Source of the DNA: Pyrrhosoma nymphula
Lineage: Eukaryota; Arthropoda; Insecta; Odonata; Coenagrionidae
Direction: 5' to 3'
DNA: 64,000 nt
Assembly: GCA_963573305.1 (NCBI GenBank)
Contig: OY754329.1
Location: 146,269,266-146,333,265, forward strand
Shown here: positions 49,573 through 62,200 of the stretch, piece after piece
Position numbering within the stretch: the stretch's first letter is position 1
Layout: each line of letters starts with the position of its first letter
Program-made: the position numbers and the translations under genes
The notes under the pieces: model-generated
Told to the model about the DNA's origin: nothing
The model's database searches: none
What the model saw: only the letters and a program-made list of their open reading frames with translations

Positions 49573-51785
49573 ATCCCAGATAGCACAGATTCCGTCGTAT
49601 CTAATTCGTATGCAGATACCATCCAGTGACGAACTGGATACTAGTACCCGTTGTATCCTTTCGTATCTAGATACGATCCAATACCAAACCGTGTACGAAC
49701 GCGATAATTATTAGTCAAATGTCAGCTACGAACCGTGTACGAAAGGATACGACTGCTAGGCGCGCACGAATACCAAATAGCCGATGTCATCCACATTTTT
49801 TCACTAGCTTTTAAATATTAATATTTTTCCAATGAATTTCAGATGCACAAATGCCTAATTACTCGTTAAATTGCCGAAATAGCACACAATCCTATAATCT
49901 GCTGGACACTTCCATAGTAAGGTAAAATATTCCTAATTACCCCACAAACATCAGAAGAAGGCAATAATAATAAGTGTAGGATAGGAAAGAAAGAATAAAT
50001 AAGATATACGTATATATTTATATACCTTCATTTTTATTTAAAGCAAAAAATACATAATAGTCTTTGATGCACATGTCAGAATGTGTCCAAGCTAAAATCA
50101 ACATTTCTTATTTCGTACGTATCTCCTTCCTTATTAAGTTTAAAATAACTATGAATGCAGTCATTTCAAGTAGGTAAGCACATCCACCTGTAATTGAAAT
50201 ATATATAGCCCATTAAAAACTTATATCACTGCTTGGGAATGGGTTTCTACACCATCGCATGTGCACATTTTTCTGAAATACACGAAAGTACACTTCCAAC
50301 ATTCACGGTCTTCCTTCCGCATCAAAGAACGTTTTGTATGCATATTAAAAATGCTAATAACACTGAATTCGAAATTACACAGACAATGTATCTTTAATGC
50401 GTACCTATGCGTTAAGAAAAGCCAGTAAGGATCATTACCGATTAATTAATTAATCGTGTCAATTAATCCTTAATTCGAATTGTGTCAGCAAAAATCTAGT
50501 CTAGCAATTGTATTATGAATTCTGAGAGGATTGCGTTAAATTAACTTCTTCCAACGAGTATAAGAAGAACATAAAAGCTCTTTAAATGAGAGAACTACAC
50601 ATCGTCGGGGGGAGAATAACTTTGAAACACGACGCCTAAATGAAAATAATATTAAAGTTAACTCTGACAACAGTAATTGGAATTACAATAACATTGGCCA
50701 AATTAAGAGCGATTTGAAACAAATCACTGGATCATTTATCATTATCACAATTTTCTCATGCTACAAAGATATGAAATTATTAGTTTCTCTCATTATCAGC
50801 TTAATAATGTGTTCCAGCACATCCACGAATTGAAAGACAACACATTAATGTCTCCAACATTAAAATGCTTGCATCAAGCCTCCAAAATAGATATTGAAAT
50901 TGATATTCAACATATTTAAATCCACTCACCTTTCTTTTACAATGAGATTCCTTTCTTTGCCAGGATTCTCTTTTTTAGAACTCCACAATCTTGAAAACCG
51001 CCGACAAGTGGGCATTGCTCCTTTTAAAAAACCCTATATATCACAGTCTTATAGCCAAATAATGACTTCGATATAATGAAATCCGTATCTATCACCGAAA
51101 ACACTTAGTTGGTAATTAATTAATTTGCTATCTAAATGAGTGGAAATCCTCCAGGAAAACTTTGCGTATGATTATGATGGATGATGACATGTCTTGGATG
51201 ATGAGTTTCAACACAAAGAACTGCACATAAAATAACGATGCACGAAAAATAATGCCACCAGAGTAAAAAGAAACCTATTTTTCACTACAATTACCAGAAA
51301 TACGAATGTAGGGTACTTCACGCAACTTTTAAAATTATTTGTAAGTAAATACTTCTGATTTCCGACTAGTGTATTGAGAAACACAGTCACAAACTCATAT
51401 GTAAACAAACTCTCATATGTAAACAAACGGCGAACGAGTCGGTGACCGCTCCAAAGTGAGCCTCCGCGCCTGCAAATAGTTCCATCGCACCGTGTACAAG
51501 ACCTGTCAGGACAAGATACTAGTATCCTGTACCAATTATGTACGAGCGGATACTAATATCTCTTAAAGTTATTTATCCTTCTTGCAAAGAAGTATGCGCA
51601 TTAATTACGTTGTTTTAATTCTGCATGTTATGTGCAAGGGTAAACTTAAAATGTATGCTCATTCTCCCGAGAACTAGTGCTTGCATTTTCATAAAATTCT
51701 CTTGCGAACATTTCAAATGGCAATTCTCGTATCCTGTTTGTCCACCGTCGTATACAGATACAAAATTTTATGTGCTGTCTGGGAT
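49573..51785. mobile_element. 2.2-kb TIR element with subterminal CGTATC arrays
   Basis: Terminal repeats are ATCCCAGATAGCACA on the left and, inverted, ATCCCAGACAGCACA on the right, 14 of 15 identical. The first ~190 bp hold many copies of TCGTATC / GATACGA and CCGTGTACGA in both orientations. The last ~300 bp hold similar motifs (CCGTGTACAAG, GATACTAGTATCC, CTCGTATCC, CGTCGTATACAGATAC). Between them about 1.5 kb of AT-rich DNA encodes nothing I recognise. The dense subterminal motif is typical of transposase binding sites. Superfamily not determined; no clear target duplication. Confidence 0.65.
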
Positions 51786-52469
51786 GTGATGGAGTTAATC
51801 AGGAATATAACGTAGATACTCATGAAAATAGGCACATGTTGGAGGTATAAGTATATTTAGTATGTACATTTCCAGGATAACTTGAGGTGCAAAGTACAAA
51901 TGCTCATGAACATCATTTGCGGGAGGTTCATTGCAATGAACCTCTCGCATTTCTGTGTGTCATTTGCTTGGCCCTCTTGGCCTCCAGAACAAACTGGTTT
52001 GTAGCGCTGTCTATTGGTTTCAATTTCTTCCCAGTTACAGATTTCAAGATCCACTTAAGTTCAATCTTCCAGTGTTGTTACTGGATATTTTTACCTGGCA
52101 TGTATATATAATATATGGTTAAATGGCAATTCTTGAATGAAAATCAAATGACCATCTGTCTTACGGCATCGAGCTACATATTTTATTGTGTCTATGCGAT
52201 GTACAGTGCACATTTGACAACAGCATAGGCAAAGAAAGATCAAAGCCGTTCACAGGAAGGCTATTTTTCCTTCAGAAATGCAAATTATTAAAATAAATTT
52301 TGTTGGTGTCCTTACTAATTACATAAAAACTCAAAGAATAGTATTTCTGTGCTTAAGATGTAAAGATATAAGGATTTTTAACGGCACATGCGTATGAAAT
52401 ATTTTTAATGTTGGAACGTCCTGAACGCTTTGGGAAACTAGTATAATAATCCTTACACGATCGAAAAAC

Positions 52470-52675
52470 TTCGTGGGGGCTCCCGGAACAGTTAAACTTA
52501 AGTATTCCATCGTAGGTTTCAGATGAATGCTTCTCCATTTCCGGGTTTTCACCACGTAGGCTGCAGTTTCGCCCGTAGTCCAACGGGTGAAACTGCTGTC
52601 TCTCAAAGAGCAACCTGCGCGGGTGGAAACCTGGAAATAGAGAAGCATTCCCTTAAACTTAAGATAAACGCTTTC
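52470..52675. repeat. Palindromic repeat related to the hammerhead-like set
   Basis: Arms: GATGAATGCTTCTCCATTTC with GGGTTTTCACC on the left, and inverted GGTGGAAACCTGGAAATAGA with GAAGCATTCCC on the right. Near the centre the minus strand has CCCGT-TGGACT-ACGGG hairpin then CGAAACTGCAGCC, while CTGANGA is not preserved. The layout (hairpin, GAAAC, then a W-rich downstream arm) matches the other palindromes, so I place it in the same group with less certainty. Confidence 0.55.
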
Positions 52676-53251
52676 AGTAGAACTGAGAAGCATACTTTTA
52701 AAGCAAAATACATACACTACATTTTTGCCAAGAACTGTGTTCACTCAAATTCACCGCCGTTTCTTCAGCATACATCGGTCGGTTCCGAAATATATAGAGA
52801 GAATAATTTCGTTATCAGCAAGTCTGAGGTCATTGATACAGTTTCAACCTATTTAGATACTTGCAGTCTCCTTATATATCTTCAACAATTTGCATAAATA
52901 GATTATTCAAAATCTATTTTTCATGAATTCCACCATCGAATGAACGGAATCGATCTATCGAGTTGTTGAGCAACCGCTCGCAACTTCACAATACGGGAAC
53001 GGAACAACACGGGGAACGGGGAGTTGAACAGGAACCTTGGGAACGGGATGGGACCTCAGAGTAAAGATAGACCGGGAAATAAATAATTTAAAAAATAATT
53101 TTACTCCCCGGATAGACTCTGAAGATGGGACCTGTAAAGTTGACAATGGTGTCATGATATTGTAGTTGTTGACGTTTGGGGGGGTGGGTTCTTCTTAGAA
53201 ATTAGAAACAGATTTTTTTAAGCTGTTAATTATGGGCCTTCCTTCGTTTGG

Positions 53252-56200
53252 ATGTATTGCCAGACAATGTCGGTTTCTTCCTCCCAGATAGTAAGTATAT
53301 TGTAAATTTGCCACAACCAACGAAGTTGAATCACTATATGATTACTTGCAAAATTCTCCCTTCTCTAGTTGCAAATGAGTTGTATAAAATCTTTCTTGTG
53401 TAATCACCCAACTATGACCTTGCCATAGACTCATCTACCATACTTTTTGGATGCTATTGCTACTGCCTATTTCTTTATTTAAATGTACCTACCTCTCTTA
53501 AGTTTTCCAACGTATGAAAAAGTTTCAGAAAGAATAAATTCGGAAAGACGTTTGGATGCTCGCATCATCTGCTATTAGCAAATGGATCAGTATTGCCGAC
53601 TGAATGTGGGTCAACATTACTTTACCGTCATCTTTTCAACTTAGCCGGAATTAGTGACAGGAAGAAAGAATATTCAGAGAGGAAATTGGTTGGGTGAGTT
53701 TCATCACATTGGTATACTAATCGTCACATCGATGGGGGATGATAAAATTTCATTCCATTCAAGTTCTTATCTAATGCTGATATTTGATATTTGACTGACA
53801 ATCATTAACTTTTCAGCTCATTATTATAGCTGATGTGTTGTTATGGCATTAGGCGAAAAACCAATTTTTTAGCAACTGAAATTTAATTAATGCATTCGAG
53901 GATGCCTTGCATGAAATAAAAAGATATTTGATGCAAAATGGTTGAATTTTGAAGTAAAGATCACCTTTACCGAAGAGTGCTTGCATTTTTGGGAAAGCTA
54001 TAGTCTGCATTCTTTATCGCCGTATCTGTATTTTGTAATATTTGTGTTATTTAGAATTGACTTAGTGTTAATTTGTGTTAAAAAACCGTGTTTGGGGAAC
54101 ATGGAACATTAGCATAGATAACTGTATGATGATTTTGAAGTGGAGTGTGTGAAAAGGGCTGTAGTTTAAGAAATGGAATTATCTGAACCTGATGAATGTG
54201 GTCATGAGGTTGTGGTTCAGATGAACATGCCTAGTAGTAACCATAGGGAGAAAGAGATGGATGGATTTCACAAACAACTAAAAGAGATATTTCGAGAAGT
54301 CTTGTGTAAGAAAAACTGGAAAAATCTAATGAAGGTTGGAATAAATTTGTAGGGCCAGGAGGGGAGGGAAATGAAATAGGAGAGTATAGACGAGGGATAA
54401 GAAATAACCACGGCAATAAGACAGTTGAATGCTGCAAGATAATTAAAGTATTAATGACAGACACTTAGTACTAATCAGTGCCATCCTTAGGAATTAGGGG
54501 CCCAGTGCAAATGAAAGTTGGCAGCCACCTAACTTCGCATTCCCTTATTGATGTAGTACAATTTTTTTTTCAATTATATTTCAAGAAAAGAAGGAAATAA
54601 TCCGACAAACGATTTCAACAAAATTACACATATATTACAAACTTTGTACAACAAGATAACCTTGACTACATTTCACATACAAAATTACAAAGATGAACAA
54701 ATTACGAACATTATGAAAAATCTACTTTTCTGGCTTTCATTGAATCTTATTGCTGTCTTATGTCATTTAAGTCTGAGTTATCAACTAACTTTTTAGGTAC
54801 AGACATGATCGCAAGATGTTAGGCGGTCTTGGGACATAACATAGTACAATCTTGGGACAAGGGATCTCAAATTATTCTTTCTTAATTTTAAAGATGACGA
54901 GCTTCCTTCAGCACTTGCTACTCTAATGGGAATCGTTAATATGATCCGTTATGCTATGGAAGTATTTCCTAAAGATCCATTTTTTAAGGCAAGTAATAAA
55001 GCTCTGATAGATTTTTCTTATGGCTGATAGCTTTTCTGACACAATGCTTATTGATATTTTTAACTTATTAAATAACTTCTTTCCATCAATATCTCCAGAA
55101 TCCCTGTGGGTTAACATTTTCTCAAGTTTTGCAGTTATTCAAAACTTCATTGTCATTTCAATTTTTAAAAATTCAAATATTTTACATTAACTCTGAAACT
55201 GCTCCAAACTTTCTTTGAATGATGTAACAGCTTGGTCCACTGGTGGATAAAAGAACTTAATTTAAAGTTATCTTCTCGATAAATCTCTTTTACGTCATCA
55301 TGACATTCATTTTCAAGGACTTAATTTCCTTTTTCTAGCAAATCTTACTTTTGTGAAATCTGTAGTAGTATGCAATATGCTTCTATGTTAAGTTTCCCAT
55401 TAAAAACTTAAAAAGAGCCGAGTCCCATTCCGTACGTGGGGCCCACAAGCATTGAGCCACTCCAGTTGGCTTCTTTCAGACAGTGCGGGGAAAGATCCAA
55501 AAAGTACGTATGTATAAGACCGTCGGGATCGAGTGCACCCGTGCCTTACACAAGGGTGCGGGTTTCCCCATGCCGCACAGTGGGACCAAATCCCGGATTG
55601 GCGGCCAAAAGTCTAATCTATCTTTGTTGCATCAGGTATTTTGATAATGTGTGTCCCTAAGGGAAAGAAGTGCATTTATGATGCCTTTGATTGCTCAGTA
55701 ATGATTCCTCTTATTTTCATCCAAGTTTTGTGCAGTTTTGTGCAGGCATGGAATGGTTTTTGGTCCAGAACCTAAAATTTTAATATGGACATATTTTGAA
55801 GGTACATATAAATATATTTCATATAATTAATAGCTTTTAAGTTAAAATAATAGTTTTATTCTGTTTACAAAGTATATTTGTTGAGAGATATGATGGTTGT
55901 GATAAATTAAGCAATAAAATGATACGCATCACAATAGTATTTATAACAAGAATTAAAGAATAATAATGAAACGAAACAAGAGAACACTTGTTTGAAACAT
56001 TATATGAAACTGTCAATAAATATACGATTTTAGAACTATTCATCACTGCCACTTTCGTTGTATGTTAACCTGGGTACCTCACCACTGACTAAGAGTGCCA
56101 GCACCTCAGGCTTCCACTTATTTTGCAGGTGTTCTTAAGGAAGTAATAATGAAATCTGATGACACCACCATGGTTTTCATGAGATCCATATTTGTGGCAA

Positions 56201-59200
56201 TTCTTGAATTTTTTCTATGTTTTTTCACCCTATATCTTCGAATATCTTTTTACCTGCTTTCTTTGGCTTCCTCACTCAGCTTTCCTATAGGAAGGTGATA
56301 ATAATAATAATAATTTATTTGCCAAAGGATCAGATACCTAAATATTGCATATGATATAAGGCACGTCAAAAGATAAATATACACATACATAATTGCCCAT
56401 ATTGAGATACAAATATACAAATAATTTATTAATACACAGAATTGTTCTAATAATTGTCACCGAGGTATTCTTCAATGGAATAATACATCTTGGTCAAGAG
56501 ATGTCTTTTCAATTTCAACTTGAATGAGTTTATACTGTTCACAGTTTTTATACATGATGGCAGTTTATTATACAACCTTATTCCCATTTCTTTGGGTCCC
56601 ATTTTAGCGACTTTAGTGCACACAAAATTATAATGAATATCACTATTTGCCCATGTAAGGTGATTGTGGATAACATTATTCTCATTAAAATTAGATAGAT
56701 TAGGTGTGCCTCCGATATAACATCTGACCTATGAGTTAATACTTCATGGATATAATAATTTATTAGTTTCGTTTGATCATGGTACATGGCATTGAAACAA
56801 GTCAAAAAAATACAAAACAATAATTCAGTGATGGTACACAGATAATACGTAGGTATTTGATATGAATAAATATAAAATACAATATAAAATAAGTAATCGT
56901 TTCAGGCTTAACTTTGTGGAAGTTGGTAACATCCATGATAGAAACAACTTGGTTTTAATCCACACAATTTATTTCAAACGACCCGGGTTTCATCAACTTA
57001 CATTTGTGCCATCTTCAGGTCAAATGTAAGTTGCTGAAACCCGGGTCGTATGAAATAAATTGTGTGGATTAAAAGCAAGTTGTTTCTATCATGGATACAA
57101 TATAAAAGTTCCCTTATGCAAATCATCCTTTAGAAATTCTTACACTGTATAGTAAGTAGGATTTACTAATTGTAAATATCTCCCTGACTTTCACTTTGAA
57201 AATATTCATGGAAATTATGGCCTTAATGTTACTGAGTTAAAGCGATAAAGGGTGCTTCTTTTCCAACTCCTGGCTGACCCATTTTCATATGCACGAAAAT
57301 ACTTACCCTGCAGTTTATTGTTTGTTAAGTTATCATTAAGGTACACTACATACATATCAAATGATAAGAACAAAGTATAGGCTTACAAGGAATTTGAAAA
57401 AAAGTAAATGGAGGTAGTATTTTCATGAGATTAGGAACCATCCAAAAATGAGCTTAGGCTATAAAATGCTTCGTTTATTAGAAAATTCTTCAGGGACTTT
57501 TTGAATTGTGTGATTGGGGATATACTTTTTATATCCAGAAGAAGTCTGTTATATATATGATGGGGGCCTTTTTGGCTTTTTGACAGGTTATAATCCAGGA
57601 TATGGATGTCCATTTTGTGTCTGGTGTTCTGGTGGTGGACGTCGCTATTTGCTGGGAACAGATCTGGGTGCTGCCTAATGAAAACTGCACAGTTTAAAAC
57701 GAACAGAGATGGAAGGGTTAAGATTTCTAATGTATTGAATAGAGGCTGTCCAGGACTGCAATAGGGAACCCGACACACAGCTTTCAAAGCTTGCTTTTAG
57801 ATAGATAGAAGCAGGCATTGGGTACCAAGGATACAAGCTTACGTACTATCTAGCCGTTTCTATTGTGTATTAGTGGAATGATTTAGCATCTACCATAATT
57901 GAATGATAATTGAAGATTCATAATTTGTTCATCCATTGGATCTTTTGCCCTATTGATGTAGCCTCTTTCACAAATTCCAGCATCACAGGCCTGCAGTACC
58001 TCGTGGAAGAGGGTCAGGGATTCTGCCACACCACTGTTTTTCTTCCCTTACATCCCCCCTGTTTTTACATAAAGTTGGAGTTGAACAAGACATACTATAA
58101 ACAAATCACTGTCATTGCATTCTTTGAAGATGCACTTTTGCTATCAGATGGAATGGTTTTCGCTACCATCACAACCCAGTTTTGACACTAAATGCTTATA
58201 TTTGAGCAAATCTTTTGGTAGCCGATTTAGAATCTCTTTCTGTAAGTCAATTAACCTCGTTGCTGTCAGATCTAATATTATCTGCAGCTTAACTTCCACC
58301 TTAGTGTCTGTGACAGTCAGATGGTCTTGGTGCGGATAGCATTGTATTTTCATTTCCTGTACACGCTTATGTGATGGATAAAGATCTGAACCTCTGCCTT
58401 TTGCCTGACATCTCAAAGTTTGATACGCGTTCTTCGATAAACCTGCTTCTAAAATAACAGCTAACGCCTCTTGTGGTTCATAAGGTCTTAGCTCGGCAGA
58501 TTTTTTTTCGGATGACCAAGCCCTATTTATCTTTTTCACATTGTGCATATCGTGTGGCCCAACCTCCAGAAGTTTGCCACAAAATTTTATATATTTCTAG
58601 GCGTGATATTGCAATTGACATATTGCAAATATTCAATAGCAGTAGAATGTTTGTCAAAGTCAATTTAATTATATTTCTTAGTAACAGCAATTAACTATTC
58701 GCGCATGCGCAGATCAACTACTGCTAACTACCTACAGCTCGCTCGCTGCCATACGTGCATGCTACACGAAAAAGGTTCGTAAACTCATATGCGCAGTTTA
58801 TTTTAAGGGACAAATAAGAATAATATAGTATCTTCATAACTGAAGGGATAAGAAAGCGAGGCCTTGTAGGGGTGTTTTTGCCATCCTTCGTTTAATTCCA
58901 GATGATTTTGAAAATAGAGGTATGAAATAATAAATATATGAAATAGAAAAAAATGTAGGTACAGTGGTTGACGCTGCAATTTATAATGTGCCCAATTCAC
59001 CCGCCTGCTTTGCTATGAAATAAAGGAGAAATAGGAATTTTTTTATATTTTTGGTTACCCCAGTCATTTATGCACCCGACAGAAACATTTTCATCGTTGT
59101 GCAAAATATTTGTTTTTTGGCGGTTTTGGCCGTGATTTCAGGCATTGGTCCCACTGTGCGCCGTCTGAAAAATGCAAACCCCGGTGGGGCCACCCATAGG

Positions 59201-62200
59201 CACGGGGCCCAGTGCAATGGCACCTGTCGCTCAACCATAGGGATGGCCCTGGTTTTAAATATCACTGTGTTTAGGTACACATGGAAAATGCTGGGAGATA
59301 CCAAATGGAAGGCCTTGAATTAGGAATGGCATTAAAAATTCACAGTTTTTGGATGTAGATGTGGACTCTAGTTCTAGTAGATGATAATCTAGTTCTAATG
59401 AAATACGATGTTATATTCAAAAGGCAGGGACGTATTTATAACCTCTAAGGCCCCCCGGGGGAATCTAGAATGAGGCCCCCAATGTTATAGTCTTGCAAAG
59501 AATGATCGCAGGCTTTCCCGGCATATAGAATTGTGGAAGGTTACTCGGGATTTCCACCGGGTCAGGTTCTCCAACTCCATCTCGGCCGACGTTTCGATGA
59601 ACAAGTTGTCCATCATCATCAGGGAATGTCGAATCTTGAAAGTGGTCCTCCTTATATACGGATGATGGCGGTATCACCTGGGGCAAAAGGGCCTTTGCAA
59701 CACAAGACGTAACGACTGGGGAAGAACGCCAGAAGCCGATTGCCAGGGCTGGCATTCCGTTCATATCCACCGTTTCAGGAAAAATCGCCAGAATCCTCAA
59801 GAGGCATGGAATTGAAGCCTATTTTCGCCCGCCGCCTAAACTAAGAGGCCAACTCGTGACGGCCAAGGACCCTTGTGGACTTCAGACCCCGGGTATCTAC
59901 CAGATACCATGCACATGCGGCCTGGTGTACGTGGGAGAGACAGGGAGGACCATCAAAACAAGATTAAAAGAACACCAAAGACATTTCAGACTCGGGCAGC
60001 CTGAAAAATCGGCCGTGGCCGACCACAGCATTTCCTCCGACCACGCCATCTGTTGGGAGAAGATCAAGGTCCTTGGTCGGATAGACAAATTTTGGGAAAG
60101 ACTGGCAAGGGAGGCCATTGAAATTCGTCTCAACACCACCATGAACCGTGACACTGGCTACACACTGAGCGCCTCATGGAAACCGGTGCTGAGGAGCATT
60201 CGTGAGGAACGAGGAAAATGGTGGGAATTTCTCGACCAATCACATAACTCCTGCCCCGGGTGATACCACCGTCATCCATATATAAGGAGGACCACTTTCA
60301 AGATTCGACATGCCCTGATGACGATGGACAACTCGTTCATCGAAACGTCGGCCGAGTTGGAAAACCTGACCCGGTGGAAATCCCGAGTAACCTTCCACAA
60401 TTATAGTCTTGCAATCTGGCAGCTTGATATAGACTTTTCCTTGCTTATAAAGACAATAAATAATAAGTACAAATATCTTTCACTATTAATACTCTGCTAG
60501 TAGGCACCAGGTTATTTACATCTATGTTTACATTTTTTCCATTCAGTACACTGCAAATTTAAGTGTACCATAACTCTCGTGAGGCCCCCAGCGCTCGCGA
60601 GGCCCCTGGCAGCAGCCGGGTATGCCATATAGTAAATACTGCCCTTCCGAAAGGTCAAGAAAAGGGAGGAGGGTGAAGAAGTGGAACATGGGAGCTTTGG
60701 AAGAGGTGGGAATACAAGGAATTAGTGAACAGGTGTAAGAGATGATAAGGAAATGAGGAAAGGTGGGAGAACATTAATGCAGGAATAATGAGAGTGGCAG
60801 AATATATTTTTGGGTCAATTGAAGTGAGAAGGATTTAGAAACCATGGATCTCAGAAAATGTAATCAGAGTAATAGAGGAGAGAAGGAGGTGGGAAAATGT
60901 AAACACCAAACTGGCCAAAAGTAGGTGTATGAGGTCAAATAGTAAACTTTGGCAAGAAAACAATAGACTAAAGGAAATTGGTGAAGACAATTTGAGGAAA
61001 TGGAAAAGCTACAGAAAGAGGGGTAATATTTTCACTTTAGCTCAATAAGTAAAAATATTATCAAGTGGTGGGATATGGCAGGTGCCACCAAACATCACAA
61101 ACCAGGCAGGGAAGATTTTAATTGATTGGGAAGAGGGGAAAGGTGGAGAGAATAAATGAAGGAGCAGTATGACAGAAGGAATGCCTGTGAAATTATACAT
61201 TGAGTGGCAAAGTAATTAGAGGAAGACAATCTTGGACTAGAAATACTAAACAATAAAATAGGGGAGGCACTACGTGAAATGAAGGCAAGAAAAGTAGTGC
61301 AAAAGGTTAACATCCCTTCTGAGTCCCTGAAGAGTTTATGATAGATGATGATAATAAGGTGACAATTTTTGACGTACACATGTTTGCATTTTCTGTCATT
61401 TCAGGTTCTTTTGCATTAATTCCTCTAGAAATTAGGTCTTTTCTAACGAAAAAAACTTTAAAATCTTTAGTTGAAATACTCCTAGCATTCAATTTCAAAA
61501 AAGGAATTATGGAGTTAGGAAATTCTTCTCCCTATTAAATTGAGTTTTAATGAAATTTGGATGCATGGATAAAACAGTGATTTCTCTAAATGTCAGGGCA
61601 TTGCTAGTGAGTGAGGCAGAAAGGGAGCAGCAAATTGCTTGATAAATTGATGATGCGGGATGGAAAAAATTTGATTACTTGTCAGATGTAATAGTAGTGC
61701 TGTAGGAAAATTTTAGGGGATGGATGGTAAACTAAGAGGATATATTTTGGCTACTTATCTCACTGATAACAAAGGTGCTAACTTGCTGTAGTATGCTGAT
61801 TATACCAACATTTTACCATCCAATTCAACATGCAGTGCTCCCATAGTAAACTCCAACTTGGTCACTCGAAAGCTATCCAAATAGTGACCATATAATCTAC
61901 ATATCCTGAATGTTTAAAAATCCCAAAGAGTTTTATTCTCACACAAGAAAATGGATGAAAGTCTGTTAGTAAACATTTATAAAGAATCCATTAAACAGGC
62001 CAACGTGACATTTCTTGGAATCATGCTCTGCAATAATCTATCTTGGGAACTCCACATTGATTTTATCATGAAGAAACTCAGCTACTCAGGTTACCTTGTT
62101 CATCATATATGTGATTGAGTCTGTATAGATGTTCTATTAACTCAATATTATGGTTTATTTTATTCCCACATGTAACAAAACATTATTTTCTTATGGGAAT

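Noticed and set aside
59856..60263. GIY-YIG protein as a host nuclease gene
   Set aside because: It lies inside a bracketing target duplication and inverted terminal copies, so it is part of a mobile element.
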